Assembly: GCF_014863405.1 (NCBI RefSeq)
Contig: NZ_JACZZA010000001.1
Span: 930,001 to 994,000, forward strand
Length of the DNA stretch: 64,000 nucleotides
From: Dyella acidiphila
GTDB lineage: Bacteria > Pseudomonadota > Gammaproteobacteria > Xanthomonadales > Rhodanobacteraceae
Direction of reading: 5' to 3'
Shown here in pieces: positions 42,679 through 51,905 of this stretch. Every line of letters starts with the position of its first letter. Positions within the stretch are counted from its first letter, which is position 1. The notes beneath the pieces are model-generated. The model saw nothing but the letters and a program-made list of their open reading frames with translations, searched no databases and was not told the origin of the DNA. The position numbers and the translations under genes were made by a program.

Positions 42679-44996
42679 GTCTTGTTCTCCCACAAACGGA
42701 ATCCACCGGCGAAGGCATTGTGATTGTCACCACGGCGCACGCCTTCCGGCAGCTCCAGCAGATGCCGCACGTTGCCACCGCCGAGCACGATGTAGTCCGG
42801 CTCCAATGCGGCCTGGAAATGCTTGATTACATCGACCACGTTGGCGTGCCACTTCTTCTTGCCGAATTTCTTCAGGCCACGCGCGCCGACATAGTCTTCG
42901 AACGTGCCCTTCTTGTAAGGCAGATGCGCCAGCTCCATCGGCTCGATCAGGCCATCGACGATAAAAGCGGTGCCGAGCCCGGTACCCAGGCCGAGGAACA
43001 GCATGCGGCCGCCCTCATAGCTGCCCAGTGCCTGCATGGCGGCGTCGTTGATGAGCTTCACCGGGCAGCCCAGCGCCTTGGCGAAATCGAAACCCACCCA
43101 GCCCTTGCCCAGATTGTAGGGATCGCGCGCGATGCGCTCGTGCAACAGCGGGCCGGGATAACCAATGCTTACCGCGCTGTATTTCCAGCTGCGGATGGCC
43201 GGCTTCAACTGCTTGATCATGGACTCCGGCGTAAGCGTGCGATCGGACTTGATCTCCACTTCGCGCGGATTGCCGCTGAGCATTGCCTTGACGTGACTGC
43301 CGCCGATATCGATCACCAGCACCCGCTGTGCGGACGACTTGGCAGCGGGCGCCGCCGCATCGTCCTTGGCCGTTTTGTGGCGCGCCTTGCGATACCAGGC
43401 AATGGTGGCATTGGTGGCGCTGTCGTGATTGAGTGGCTTGCGCGGCGACTCGATCTCTTCCACCACGCGCAGCGCCAGCTGCTTGCCAAGCTCCACGCCC
43501 CACTGATCGAACGGATTGATATGCCAGATCGCCGCCTGCGTAAACACGCTGTGCTCGTACAGGGCAATCAGGCTGCCTAGTGCCGTCGGCGTGAGGCGAT
43601 CGGCAAGCAGCAGGCTGGAAGGGCGATTGCCTTCGAAGACGCGATGCGGTGCCAGCTCGTCGCTGATGCCTTCGGCCTTGACCTGCTCCAGCGTCTTGCC
43701 GAAGGCCAGTGCCTCGGCCTGTGCGATCACGTTGGCGATCAGCAAGTCGTGATGGCGTCCGGACGGATTCAAGGACTGCGCGAAGCCGACAAAGTCGCAC
43801 GGAATCAGGCGCGTGCCCTGGTGGATCAGCTGATAGAACGAATGTTGTCCGTTGGTGCCCGGCTCGCCCCAATAGACCGGGCCGGTCTGGTAGTCCACGG
43901 CGCTACCGTCCAGCGTGACATGCTTGCCGTTCGACTCCATGGTGAGCTGCTGCAGGTACGCCGGGAAGCGTTTCAGATATTGCTCGTAGGGCAGCACGGC
44001 CTGCGTTTCAGCACCGAAGAAGTCGGTGTACCACACGCCCAGCAGGCCCATCAGCACCGGCAGATTGCGCTCCAGCGGCGCGGTACGGAAGTGCTCGTCC
44101 ATGGCGTGGAAGCCGGCGAGCATTTCGCCGAAGGCATCCGGACCCAGCGCAATCATGGTCGATAAGCCGATCGACGAATCCATCGAGTAGCGGCCGCCCA
44201 CCCAATCCCAGAAGCCGTACATCTGCTCGGTGGAGATGCCGAATTCTTCCACGGCCTTTTCGTTAGTGGAGAGCGCGACAAAATGCTTGGCCACCGCCTT
44301 CTTGTCGCCGCCAGCCGCCGCCATCAGCCAATCGCGCGCGCTGTGCGCGTTGGTCATCGTCTCCAGCGTGGTGAAGGTCTTGGAAGCAATGATGAAAAGC
44401 GTTTCGTCCGGGCGAAGATCGTGCACCGCTTCGGCGAAATCGGTGTAATCCACATTGGAGACGAAGCGTAGCTGCAGCTTGCGATCGCTGTAGTGGCGCA
44501 GGGCCTCATAGGCCATCACCGGCCCCAGGTCGGAGCCGCCGATGCCTACATTGACGATGTTGCGGATCGGCTTGCCGCTGAAGCCCAGCCAGCTGCCGGC
44601 GCGGATCGCATTGGCGAACGTGGCCATGCGCTTGAGCACGTCGTGCACTTCCGGCACGACGTTGACGCCGTCGACCTTGATCACCTTGCGCGCCGGCGCG
44701 CGCAGCGCGATATGCAGTGCCGCTCGCTGCTCGGTGACATTGACCTTTTCGCCGGCGAACATCGCATCGCGCCGGGCTTCCACGCCGCATTCGCGGGCCA
44801 GTGCAAACAGATGTTGCAGCGTCTGGTCGTTGACGCGGTGGCGCGAATAGTCGAACTTCCAGCCCGCCGCGTCAGCGCGATAACGCTCGGCGCGGCCTGG
44901 ATCGGTCTTGAACAGATCCCGCAGATGCTGTGCGGCGAGTTCCGGTTGATGTGCTTCTAATGCGCGCCATGCTGCTTTCTCGCGCAAGGCGCTCAT
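42675..44996 (-). CDS. pgi: fusion of glucose-6-phosphate isomerase and polyphosphate-glucokinase-like kinase
   Basis: 773 aa. Residues ~1-535 are a complete phosphoglucose isomerase: [18 protein letters not shown], the catalytic region [12 protein letters not shown]-type ([15 protein letters not shown]), ESNGKHV and [14 protein letters not shown]. After a Lys/Ala linker (~536-557), residues 558-773 form a ROK-fold kinase: [15 protein letters not shown] (phosphate 1), [11 protein letters not shown] with the catalytic Asp, and [11 protein letters not shown]. This second part resembles polyphosphate/ATP glucokinase but lacks a ROK zinc motif. The protein would phosphorylate glucose and isomerise the product to fructose-6-P. 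In an operon with tal, gnd and zwf. Confidence 0.92.
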   Translation of the reverse strand: MSALREKAAWRALEAHQPELAAQHLRDLFKTDPGRAERYRADAAGWKFDYSRHRVNDQTLQHLFALARECGVEARRDAMFAGEKVNVTEQRAALHIALRAPARKVIKVDGVNVVPEVHDVLKRMATFANAIRAGSWLGFSGKPIRNIVNVGIGGSDLGPVMAYEALRHYSDRKLQLRFVSNVDYTDFAEAVHDLRPDETLFIIASKTFTTLETMTNAHSARDWLMAAAGGDKKAVAKHFVALSTNEKAVEEFGISTEQMYGFWDWVGGRYSMDSSIGLSTMIALGPDAFGEMLAGFHAMDEHFRTAPLERNLPVLMGLLGVWYTDFFGAETQAVLPYEQYLKRFPAYLQQLTMESNGKHVTLDGSAVDYQTGPVYWGEPGTNGQHSFYQLIHQGTRLIPCDFVGFAQSLNPSGRHHDLLIANVIAQAEALAFGKTLEQVKAEGISDELAPHRVFEGNRPSSLLLADRLTPTALGSLIALYEHSVFTQAAIWHINPFDQWGVELGKQLALRVVEEIESPRKPLNHDSATNATIAWYRKARHKTAKDDAAAPAAKSSAQRVLVIDIGGSHVKAMLSGNPREVEIKSDRTLTPESMIKQLKPAIRSWKYSAVSIGYPGPLLHERIARDPYNLGKGWVGFDFAKALGCPVKLINDAAMQALGSYEGGRMLFLGLGTGLGTAFIVDGLIEPMELAHLPYKKGTFEDYVGARGLKKFGKKKWHANVVDVIKHFQAALEPDYIVLGGGNVRHLLELPEGVRRGDNHNAFAGGFRLWENKT

Positions 44997-46066
44997 GCGG
45001 TGGCCCTCACGCGCTCGCCGATGGTGTCGAGCAATTCGCGCCAGGATTTGACGAAAGCCTCGGCGCCCTCTTCCTGCAGCGTCTGCGCCAGCGGCTCCAC
45101 CTGGATGCCGGCGGCTTCGAAGCGGGCCAGCGTGCTGTCCACATCGTCGCCGCCCAGGGCCATCAGCTGCTCGGCCTTGCCATGGTCAGCGAACGCCAGC
45201 AGCGTTTTCTCGGGCATGGTGTTGACGGTCAGCGGGGCGATCAGGTTTTCGATGTACATCACATCGCTGGCTTTCGGATCCTTGGTGCCAGTGCTGGCCC
45301 AGAGCAGGCGCTGTACGCGCGCGCCGGCATTCTGCAGACGCTGCAAACGCGGGGAATCCAGCAACTGGCGGTACTTGGCGTAGATCTGTCCGCACACGGC
45401 GAAGCCGAGCTTGTTTTGCAGGTCGGCCGGCACCTTGTCGGCCACCTTCACGTCCCAGCGGCTGATGAATACCGAGGCGACCGAGGCCACATCCAAATCC
45501 AGCCCCGCTGCATGGCGGCGTTCCAGGCCACGCAGCCAGGCGTCGGCGGCGGCCTGATATTGCTCGGCCGAGAACAGCAGAGTGACGTTGATCGGCACGC
45601 CACGGAAGATCAGCTCTTCGATCGCGCCGACACCGGCGGGCGTGCCCGGCACCTTGATGAAAAGATTGCGCACTGACGCCTGCTTGTGCAGCGCCACTGC
45701 CTGCTCGATGGTGCGCGAGGTGTCGTTGGCCAGCAGCGGCGACACTTCCAGCGAGACCCAGCCGTCCACGCCGTGCGTGTGCTGGTAGACCGGTTCGAAA
45801 ATCGCCGCGGCGCGGCGCAGATCGTCGATGGCCAGCCCGAAGAACGCCGTCTCCGGCTCCACCTGTCCGGCGGCGCGGATCGACGCGTCATAGTCCTTAC
45901 CGGCCTTGATTGCCTGGGCGAAAATGGTGGGATTGGACGTGAGGCCGGTGACGTTCTTCTGCTCGCGGTAGCCGAGCAAGGTGCCGTCCCCCAGCATGCT
46001 TCGCGTGATGTTATCCAGCCACAGGCTCTGGCCGAGCCCATTCAGCGTGCGGGTTGGATGGTCCAT
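44993..46066 (-). CDS. tal: transaldolase
   Basis: 357 aa, long transaldolase type. [17 protein letters not shown] and [13 protein letters not shown] are N-terminal signatures. The Schiff-base lysine is in [13 protein letters not shown]. Links sedoheptulose-7-P and fructose-6-P. First gene of the sugar-phosphate operon; its stop overlaps the fusion-gene start by ATGA. Confidence 0.93.
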   Translation of the reverse strand: MDHPTRTLNGLGQSLWLDNITRSMLGDGTLLGYREQKNVTGLTSNPTIFAQAIKAGKDYDASIRAAGQVEPETAFFGLAIDDLRRAAAIFEPVYQHTHGVDGWVSLEVSPLLANDTSRTIEQAVALHKQASVRNLFIKVPGTPAGVGAIEELIFRGVPINVTLLFSAEQYQAAADAWLRGLERRHAAGLDLDVASVASVFISRWDVKVADKVPADLQNKLGFAVCGQIYAKYRQLLDSPRLQRLQNAGARVQRLLWASTGTKDPKASDVMYIENLIAPLTVNTMPEKTLLAFADHGKAEQLMALGGDDVDSTLARFEAAGIQVEPLAQTLQEEGAEAFVKSWRELLDTIGERVRATA

Positions 46067-46355
46067 TGCAGTACTCCTAAGGTGAAATGAGGCGAGTTAT
46101 CCGTCTGGACCGGGGCAGTCCGCGAGGTCGCTCGCAGCAGTGTCAAAATTCGGCAGGCCCATCCGCGGATGCAGCCGTGCTCATGGCCGTGCATCACCTG
46201 GGTACCTGCGGCGCCGGCGCCGGATGGCAGCGCAGTGCGCAGGATTCAAGTGACAGGCCAATCAGCATAGTCCTTTTAGCGCGAGGTGCCACGCGCCAGA
46301 TTAGCAAGCCGGATGTCACCGCCTGATGACCATGGGGCATGTGCCCATGGGCATC
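46067..46355. other. gap between tal and the HAD phosphatase gene
   Basis: About 290 bases without a supportable gene. It contains a palindrome around 46331-46350 (CATGGGGCATGTGCCCATG type) and presumably the tal promoter. I found no tRNA or convincing -35/-10 pair. Confidence 0.4.
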
Positions 46356-46401
46356 GCGCGGCCCGTGCCGGATGACAAGAACGTGTCATGCACGGGCGCG
46401 C
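46356..46401 (-). terminator. long stable hairpin at the 3' end of the HAD gene
   Basis: GCGCGGCCCGTGC at 46356-46368 pairs with GCACGGGCGCGC at 46390-46401 (one bulge). An inner stem ATGACA/TGTCAT continues it after a 2-base bulge. It touches the stop codon of the HAD gene. No U run follows, so it may stabilise the mRNA end rather than terminate. Confidence 0.5.
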
Positions 46402-46994
46402 TAGGCCACCTCTCGCCAGCGGTAATATTTCTTGTGCGCCATGCCCAGCATGTCGAGATCTTCCTCGGTGTCGCCGTAGGCATATACCAGCGGGAAGTGC
46501 CGGAGCTCGCAGGCCTCGCGTACGCGCCTGGATTTTTCTGCGCCAACACATTGCAGTCCGTCATAGCGCCCGGTCAACTTGCCCGCCACTACCTCAAGGC
46601 GCGAGCAGATCAATTCAAGCCCCTGCTCATGGCACCAGTGCTGGAGATACACATTCAGCGCACCCGAAACGACTACCACGCGATCGCCTTGCTCGCGGTG
46701 CCAGCGAATCCGCTCCAGCGCCATCGGTCTCAGCACGGTCGGCAGGATTTCACGAGAAAAGCGCTGGCCCATCTCGTTCGCATGATCGGCCGGCATGCCG
46801 CGCAAGCCAAAGTTCACAACGCGTGCACGAATGGTGTTGCCGGACACCACGCCCAGCTTGTAGCCCAGCAGCATCGGCCCAAACACCGGGGCGGCGAGCA
46901 AGCGGCGCCGGCGCGATACTGCAAAGCGGATGAAATCGCCAAACATTGCCTTGTGGGTAATCGTGCCGTCGAAGTCGAACAAGGCCAGATTCAT
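46401..46994 (-). CDS. HAD-superfamily phosphatase, PSPase-like (subfamily IB)
   Basis: 197 aa. HAD motif I is ALFDFDGTITH (nucleophile Asp7), motif II VVVVSGALNVYL, and motif III/IV VYAYGDTEEDLDML. The cap follows motif I, as in phosphoserine-phosphatase-like IB members; several of these act on phospholipid head-group or sugar phosphates. Substrate unknown. Confidence 0.85.
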   Translation of the reverse strand: MNLALFDFDGTITHKAMFGDFIRFAVSRRRRLLAAPVFGPMLLGYKLGVVSGNTIRARVVNFGLRGMPADHANEMGQRFSREILPTVLRPMALERIRWHREQGDRVVVVSGALNVYLQHWCHEQGLELICSRLEVVAGKLTGRYDGLQCVGAEKSRRVREACELRHFPLVYAYGDTEEDLDMLGMAHKKYYRWREVA

Positions 46995-47201
46995 GCGGAA
47001 GTGCTTCCTTCGTGGATGGCAATGGTGACTCGTATGATCGATAGGGGATGCGGCGCATGTCCATGATGGCGTCTTCGAGTGCGGCGTCAGATCGCCGCCA
47101 ACGAGAAACTGTTGCCATCCGATGTCAGCAGCGCGATTGGGACGGGAAGTTTTTTCGCCGGCCGGCCTGCATCATGACCTTATATATCCCGAGTCCCCAC
47201 C

Positions 47202-48083
47202 ATGCCTTCTCGTTTGTCGTTCGGCCCCACGGCGTTGGCGATCGGCGCACTGCTGATCAGCATGGCGTCGTATCAAGCCGGCGCGGCCGTCGCCAAACAA
47301 TTGTTTCCACTCGTCGGAGCGCAAGGCGCCACCGCATTCCGGCTCGGTTTGGGCGCGCTGATCCTGTTGCTGCTGCGGCGACCGTGGCGCAGTGCACACA
47401 GCCACACCGGCTGGCGCGCGCTGTGGGGCTACGGCCTGTCGATGGGCGTGATGAATCTCGTGTTCTATATGGCCTTGCGCAGCATTCCGCTGGGCATTGC
47501 GGTGGCCCTGGAATTCAGCGGCCCACTGACGCTTGCGTTGTTTGCATCGCGCCGCTGGTCGGATTTCGCATGGATCGCCCTGGCAGTGATCGGATTGCTC
47601 TTGCTATTGCCGTTGCGCGGGCACGCACAAGCGCTCGATCCGACAGGCGTGTTGTATGCACTGACAGCAGGTGTCGGCTGGGCGCTCTATATTCTGTTCG
47701 GGCAGAAAGCCGGCGCAGCTTATGGCCCGGACGCAGTGACCCTGGGCATCGCCATCGGCGCCCTGGTAGCGGTACCGGCGGGCTTCACGCATGCGGGCAT
47801 CGCCTTGCTGTCGCCCGCCCTGCTGCCGCTGGGATTGGGCGTGGCACTGCTGAGCTCGGTGCTGCCTTATTCGCTCGAAATGGTGGCCCTGACGCGCCTG
47901 CCCACGCGCACTTTCAGCGTACTGCTGAGCCTGGAGCCCGCGGTCGCCGCACTGGCCGGAGCGAGTTTTCTGGGCGAGCAGCTGGACACCCTGCAATGGC
48001 TTGCCATCGGCGCCGTCGTGGCAGCGTCCGCCGGCAGCGCATGGAGCGTGCGTCGCCCGATCGTGGAACCGTCAGTGAATTGA
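47202..48083 (+). CDS. rhtA: EamA-family exporter, RhtA-like
   Basis: 293 aa with ten predicted membrane helices in two EamA repeats. ASYQAGAAVAKQLFPLVGAQGATAFRLGLG and the C-terminal FSVLLSLEPAVAALAGASFLGEQL match the threonine/homoserine exporter RhtA. Preceded by a long presumed promoter region and followed by an inverted-repeat terminator. Substrate by similarity only. Confidence 0.82.
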   Translation: MPSRLSFGPTALAIGALLISMASYQAGAAVAKQLFPLVGAQGATAFRLGLGALILLLLRRPWRSAHSHTGWRALWGYGLSMGVMNLVFYMALRSIPLGIAVALEFSGPLTLALFASRRWSDFAWIALAVIGLLLLLPLRGHAQALDPTGVLYALTAGVGWALYILFGQKAGAAYGPDAVTLGIAIGALVAVPAGFTHAGIALLSPALLPLGLGVALLSSVLPYSLEMVALTRLPTRTFSVLLSLEPAVAALAGASFLGEQLDTLQWLAIGAVVAASAGSAWSVRRPIVEPSVN

Positions 48084-48096
48084 CCGGCATCGACAC

Positions 48097-48126
48097 ACGA
48101 AAACCCCGGAATTACGCGGGTTTCGT
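48097..48126 (+). terminator. terminator-like hairpin after rhtA
   Basis: ACGAAAACCCCG and CGCGGGTTTCGT pair around a GAATTA loop, giving a ~12-bp stem with minor mismatches, 14 bp past the rhtA stop. Only a short T stretch is in the descending arm. It also marks the left edge of the island-like region. Confidence 0.6.
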
Positions 48127-48349
48127 CGATTGCGGCAGGGAAAAGGATAGATGGTGGTATGGGTGCACCGGAATAAGTCGATTATCTATTTGATAGATAA
48201 GATTTAAATTCCATTGCCATTTGCCTGTTACCGTCAAAGTTACCGTCGCCACGCACCCACTAGACTCGCGTTTATCTGGCGTTTGGAAATCTTCCCAAGC
48301 CAGGCACGTCCAGACGTCCGAGAGCCCATTCCACTTTCGGACCTCTGCC

Positions 48350-49162
48350 ATGAAGCCAATCCGCCTTCTCCCATTCCTCTCGATCGTCAGCCTATCCGGC
48401 TGCATCTTCCCAGCCCCCGCTGGGGCTCATTACGAACTCGGTAGCTTCACCGCGAAGCCGAACGATCAATGTGCCCCGTATTACCTTGATCAACCGCGGG
48501 CCATCTCCAGCATCAATGCCTCAATCGGACAGGCCGGCGGTGTGGAACAGCGTATTTCGTCCATTGACGAGTCCCGGAGCATCACTGTCGACGATGCCAG
48601 GGTATTGGGCATCCCGGTTGACCCCAACGGCGCCATTCAAGGAATTGCCTGCTATGCCACCCTGCATTACCAGGCCGGCGGCACAGAGACGGGGGTGCTG
48701 ACCTCCGTTCGCTCGGACCCGAGCCAGCCCTACCGCCTCACATGGATCAGCCAGCAAGCCCTAAACGAAGCCAGGAAGGCCCAGGGCGAGCGGGAAGAGA
48801 TGGCCAGGGAGCGCTTACAGGAAGAGCATCAACGGTCGATCGCATATAGCGGTTATCTGCAGGCCTGCACGCTCGAATGGAAGATGGGGATCGAGGCGAA
48901 GTCCCTCCTGGCCTCGGGAGAGCCCCAAGGAACCGTCGAAGAGGATTTGATCAATCGGCATGCCTACGGGCCATCTGGGCAGGTCTACCGCGATTCTGAT
49001 GACCTGGCCGAGTTGGTCCGCCGGGTAGTAGCCGCGGTTGCCATGCGCCCGGAGATGCGGAACCAAGCCGGCGTTCCAGATTACGCGAGCCATGAATTTC
49101 TGGAGGATTGTCCCGCTAGGGCTCGTAAAGCGATGGAACAGGCTACGAAAACGTCCGATTAA
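48350..49162 (+). CDS. hypothetical lipoprotein at the island edge
   Basis: 270 aa from ATG 48350. A signal peptide with lipobox SLSGC (Cys18) predicts export and lipidation. The central region contains a Glu/Arg/Gln-rich helical stretch (ARKAQGEREEMARERLQEEHQ). No recognised family. The upstream extension of the frame to 48221 lacks signal features and is unlikely coding. Confidence 0.6.
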   Translation: MKPIRLLPFLSIVSLSGCIFPAPAGAHYELGSFTAKPNDQCAPYYLDQPRAISSINASIGQAGGVEQRISSIDESRSITVDDARVLGIPVDPNGAIQGIACYATLHYQAGGTETGVLTSVRSDPSQPYRLTWISQQALNEARKAQGEREEMARERLQEEHQRSIAYSGYLQACTLEWKMGIEAKSLLASGEPQGTVEEDLINRHAYGPSGQVYRDSDDLAELVRRVVAAVAMRPEMRNQAGVPDYASHEFLEDCPARARKAMEQATKTSD

Positions 49163-49335
49163 GATCGTTATCGGCCAATATCAAAGCCGGCTCGCGCCGG
49201 TCAGGATGGGGCGGGCACTCCTGTCCCATCGCTGCTTCTCAACCGTACGCAACAAATTTGACTGGTCTTGATTGCCGGGATGCGGTACGTCCGCTGTGCG
49301 CCGCACACATGCCATAACCACTGGAGAGGCCATTG

Positions 49336-49611
49336 ATGTCCGAACAAGAAATGCTCGAAACCATCAAGCGGAGCGAGGACATCTGTTCCGCCATGGTCGG
49401 AGCCATGAAGGCCCTGGAGTATGGGGTGCGTACCCTGATCGCCACCCATCCTGATCCCGAGCTCATGAAACACACCTGGCACGACCTTCTGTCGGACCTG
49501 CCGGATCGCCATCAGGATACTTCGGCCCCGAACCCCCAGCTCTTCAACGCCACGATGAGCGCCATGCTCGGGGTGTTAACGGGACAGATCGACCTGGCCG
49601 CCCGGCCGTGA
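49336..49611 (+). CDS. hypothetical protein
   Basis: 91 aa from ATG 49336, preceded by GGAGAGG at 49323-49329, a good SD. Predicted mostly helical, soluble; contains KRSEDICSAMVGAMKALEYGVRTLIATHPDPELM. No family recognised. It may pair with the upstream lipoprotein gene (174 bp away). Confidence 0.5.
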   Translation: MSEQEMLETIKRSEDICSAMVGAMKALEYGVRTLIATHPDPELMKHTWHDLLSDLPDRHQDTSAPNPQLFNATMSAMLGVLTGQIDLAARP

Positions 49612-49926
49612 TTTTGAGCCGGGCGATGGCAGCCTCATTTTGGGCGCCCTACCATCACTCGGCCTTCACAAAATCTTTTCTGCGCCATCGTATTCATGAC
49701 CCCGGAGCCACCGGATCCAATCCCGGCATGGAAGCCTGGATCTCTGCTGCCAGGCGAACCAATAGGAGGTTTTCCGGTTTCAAACCGGAGAACTCAGGGG
49801 CGCGGGCAACTCGTCAATTGCTAATGCGCTTCCCGCTCAAATTCGAAATGCATCAGTTGGTTAAGTCATCCTCGCGCGCGTGCGCGCGCAGGTAGCGCGC
49901 GCGAAGTGAGAAGTGACACGTATCGG
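49612..49926. other. non-coding gap with alternating CG tract
   Basis: 315 bases with no credible gene. It holds a TTTCCGGTTTCAAACCGGAG palindrome near 49773-49793. At 49873-49890 there is an uninterrupted alternating purine-pyrimidine (CG)n/TG tract, followed by GCGCGCGCG at 49895-49903. The two can pair as a hairpin and could form Z-DNA. It lies at the 3' end of the minus-strand phage-like operon. Confidence 0.5.
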
Positions 49927-50292
49927 CTATCTCCCTCTCTTCTCAAACTGCGTGGCCACCCAGTTCTTGAGCTTCCTCCGCTCCCTCAATCCCTGCTCAA
50001 TCGATGCCCGAGCCTTGGGTGACTTGCGCCGTATGGCCGGCCCCGCATGTGAAAAGCACCGGCCGTTCGGATAGATCCCAAGGGCGCGACACGGGCGTCC
50101 TGACATGGTTGGAGCGTTGCACAGGCGAGGGTCGTCGCCAGCATAGTCAGCCGGAATGCCGCGGCTTGTCTCTCCTGGAGCTGGGTTCGACTTCCTGGGG
50201 AGGGTTTTCCAATACGTGAGATCGGGACGTTCCTTCCGCGTTTTCTTGCCGGTGCCATCAGTTGGTGTCGTGGGTGGAATCTTGCGGGTCAT
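49927..50292 (-). CDS. small HGGxSTG-like Cys/His phage protein
   Basis: 121 aa from ATG 50292. The core CNAPTMSGRPCRALGIYPNGRCFSHAG resembles the short Cys-rich HGGxSTG motif proteins common in phages (CxAxTxxGxPCRxxxxxNGRCxxHGG), with the first Gly of the HGG replaced by Ala. The flanks are rich in Lys and Arg, hinting at nucleic-acid binding. Last gene of the coupled module; its start overlaps the stop of the spike gene. Confidence 0.6.
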   Translation of the reverse strand: MTRKIPPTTPTDGTGKKTRKERPDLTYWKTLPRKSNPAPGETSRGIPADYAGDDPRLCNAPTMSGRPCRALGIYPNGRCFSHAGPAIRRKSPKARASIEQGLRERRKLKNWVATQFEKRGR

Positions 50293-50894
50293 GATTGCGG
50301 TCCTCCTGTCTCGGTGGGCGTCCCGCTGCCCGGCGCGTAAAGGTGGGTGTGCGAATCGAACAGCACGCCGTCGATCGTCAGGCCAGTACCGTTGAGGGTG
50401 ACCGTCTTCCCACCGAAGCTCATGGTGATGCCGTCGTCGTTGACGGTGAGCGATGCGTTGCCGCTGGTTGTCCGGATGATGGCTCCGTTCGGCCCCTCGA
50501 TCTGGGCAGCGTTCTGATCGATCGGCGGCGAGTTCTTGTTGCTGAGCGGCAGGAAAACCAGCGTGGAGAGGTTGCCGTGGAAGGCCATGTTGGCGATCCC
50601 GGTGCCCATGCCGGTCACGCCGGCGAGGCTGACGTCGCCCGGGATCGTCAGGCCGATATCGCCCACCTGGGTCGGCATCCGCACCCACTGGCTCTCGGCT
50701 TTTGGAATGGTGATCTGCGGCAGCGTCCAGGGCGTCGAGTCGACTTCGAACTTCACGGTTACCAGCGAGCCGCTTACGGCCACCACACTGCAGGGTAGTG
50801 CGCGGCCGGTGTTCTGGATTGCCTGCTGAGCACGGCCAATGGCCAGGCTGTTGAGTGACCTTTGGAGCGAAAGCTTCGTTGAGTTGTTGCCCAT
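50289..50894 (-). CDS. phage baseplate spike-like protein (Gp138/GpV-like)
   Basis: 201 aa from ATG 50894. The N-terminal OB-like part (RALPCSVVAVSGSLVTVKFE, TPTQVGDIGLTIPGDVSL-type block) resembles the Gp138 membrane-puncturing spike N-terminal domain. The C-terminus has NGAIIRTTSGNASLTVNDDGITMSF beta-helix-like repeats and ends SHTHLYAPGSGTP, typical of phage spike or GpV proteins. Two bases separate its start from the hub gene stop. Confidence 0.68.
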   Translation of the reverse strand: MGNNSTKLSLQRSLNSLAIGRAQQAIQNTGRALPCSVVAVSGSLVTVKFEVDSTPWTLPQITIPKAESQWVRMPTQVGDIGLTIPGDVSLAGVTGMGTGIANMAFHGNLSTLVFLPLSNKNSPPIDQNAAQIEGPNGAIIRTTSGNASLTVNDDGITMSFGGKTVTLNGTGLTIDGVLFDSHTHLYAPGSGTPTETGGPQS

Positions 50895-50896
50895 GG

Positions 50897-51874
50897 TCAG
50901 CCAGCCTCCACGCAATCGAAAACAGTGGCCCAATCCTCACCGGCAGGCGATCGATAACTGCCGATATGCCGGATCGACGCGATGGTGAAATTGTTTTGAA
51001 AAGTGGACTGGTTCTTGTTGGTCGACGCGATGCCGGCGCCATCCGATGACAGGGCGGCGCCCGATGGCGCAACCACAAAGCCAGGTCCATTTTGGAGGCC
51101 TTTTGGCATCGTAATAACCGATCCAATCTGCAGGTCCGCGCGCATCACCGTTTTCATCTGCATGGTTTTGGTTGCGATCCAGGTCGGTTGGCCGATGAGA
51201 TCGGTGAAGACTATTTGAATAGGCGAGGGCTTATAGGTTTTGTCGAAGATGATGAACTTTCCGCCCTGGAGCGTGATCGTTACCCGTTGTTGGAAAACCT
51301 TCTCGGTCAAATCACCGATGTATTGTGAGAGCTGCTCAACCGTGGCGCAGAAGTGACATTTCGTCGAATCGAACACCAGGTTCGATCCGATGTTCATGCT
51401 CACCGGAATGCTGGGGTACACGATCGACAGCGTTGCTTTCAGCGTATCTGCCAGCGATTGGCCGGGGAGCCAATTCAAGACGAAGTTGCCGGGAAGGTCG
51501 TTGGAATGGTCCGGTGGATAGATGATCAGATCTAGGCGCATGTCGGTGCCCTCCCAATTTCCGAATGCCTGCCAGATCTGCCCTTGCAGCAACATGCCGC
51601 TTTGCAATGGATTGGCTAGTGGTAGTCCCTGCTTCATTCCGCCGTACACGGCGATGTTCATGCCGACAAGTTTGTACGCCTGGCTGATGTTCACCAAGGG
51701 GACGCCATGAATTGTCAATGCCATGGCTCCCGTGGGAACGTTGTAGGGCGCAATCGGCATATCGAATTCGACGTTCAACGCAGCAGGGTCAAACGTTCCG
51801 CCAGGGTGCGATGTCAACTCGATAAACGGTTTCGTTCCACCGCTTTGTGTGATTACGATGTTGTAGAAGCGCAT
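50897..51874 (-). CDS. phage baseplate hub-like protein
   Basis: 325 aa. Predicted beta-rich: ALNVEFDMPIAPYNVPTGAMALTIHGV, LQGQIWQAFGNWEGTDMRLDLIIYP, and a middle domain TVEQLSQYIGDLTEKVFQQRVTITLQGGKFIIFDK. The order hub then spike and the PxxxxxIQIVFTDLIGQPTW block fit contractile-tail hub proteins (gp27/gp44-like). Similarity is structural rather than motif-level, so moderate confidence. Confidence 0.58.
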   Translation of the reverse strand: MRFYNIVITQSGGTKPFIELTSHPGGTFDPAALNVEFDMPIAPYNVPTGAMALTIHGVPLVNISQAYKLVGMNIAVYGGMKQGLPLANPLQSGMLLQGQIWQAFGNWEGTDMRLDLIIYPPDHSNDLPGNFVLNWLPGQSLADTLKATLSIVYPSIPVSMNIGSNLVFDSTKCHFCATVEQLSQYIGDLTEKVFQQRVTITLQGGKFIIFDKTYKPSPIQIVFTDLIGQPTWIATKTMQMKTVMRADLQIGSVITMPKGLQNGPGFVVAPSGAALSSDGAGIASTNKNQSTFQNNFTIASIRHIGSYRSPAGEDWATVFDCVEAG

Positions 51875-51905
51875 CGTTCATTTACCTTGAAATTCGGGCC
51901 AGCAC

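Noticed and set aside
40555-42723. A 722-codon plus-strand open frame across zwf and gnd
   Set aside because: Antisense to two genes with complete enzyme motifs; no domain of its own.
48112-48405. A 97-codon minus-strand frame at the island edge, considered as an integrase remnant
   Set aside because: No integrase or other motif; overlaps the rhtA terminator and the start of the plus-strand lipoprotein gene.
49608-49895. A 95-codon plus-strand frame after the 91-aa gene
   Set aside because: No SD for a coupled start beyond the overlap, basic composition, and it runs through palindromes and the alternating CG tract.
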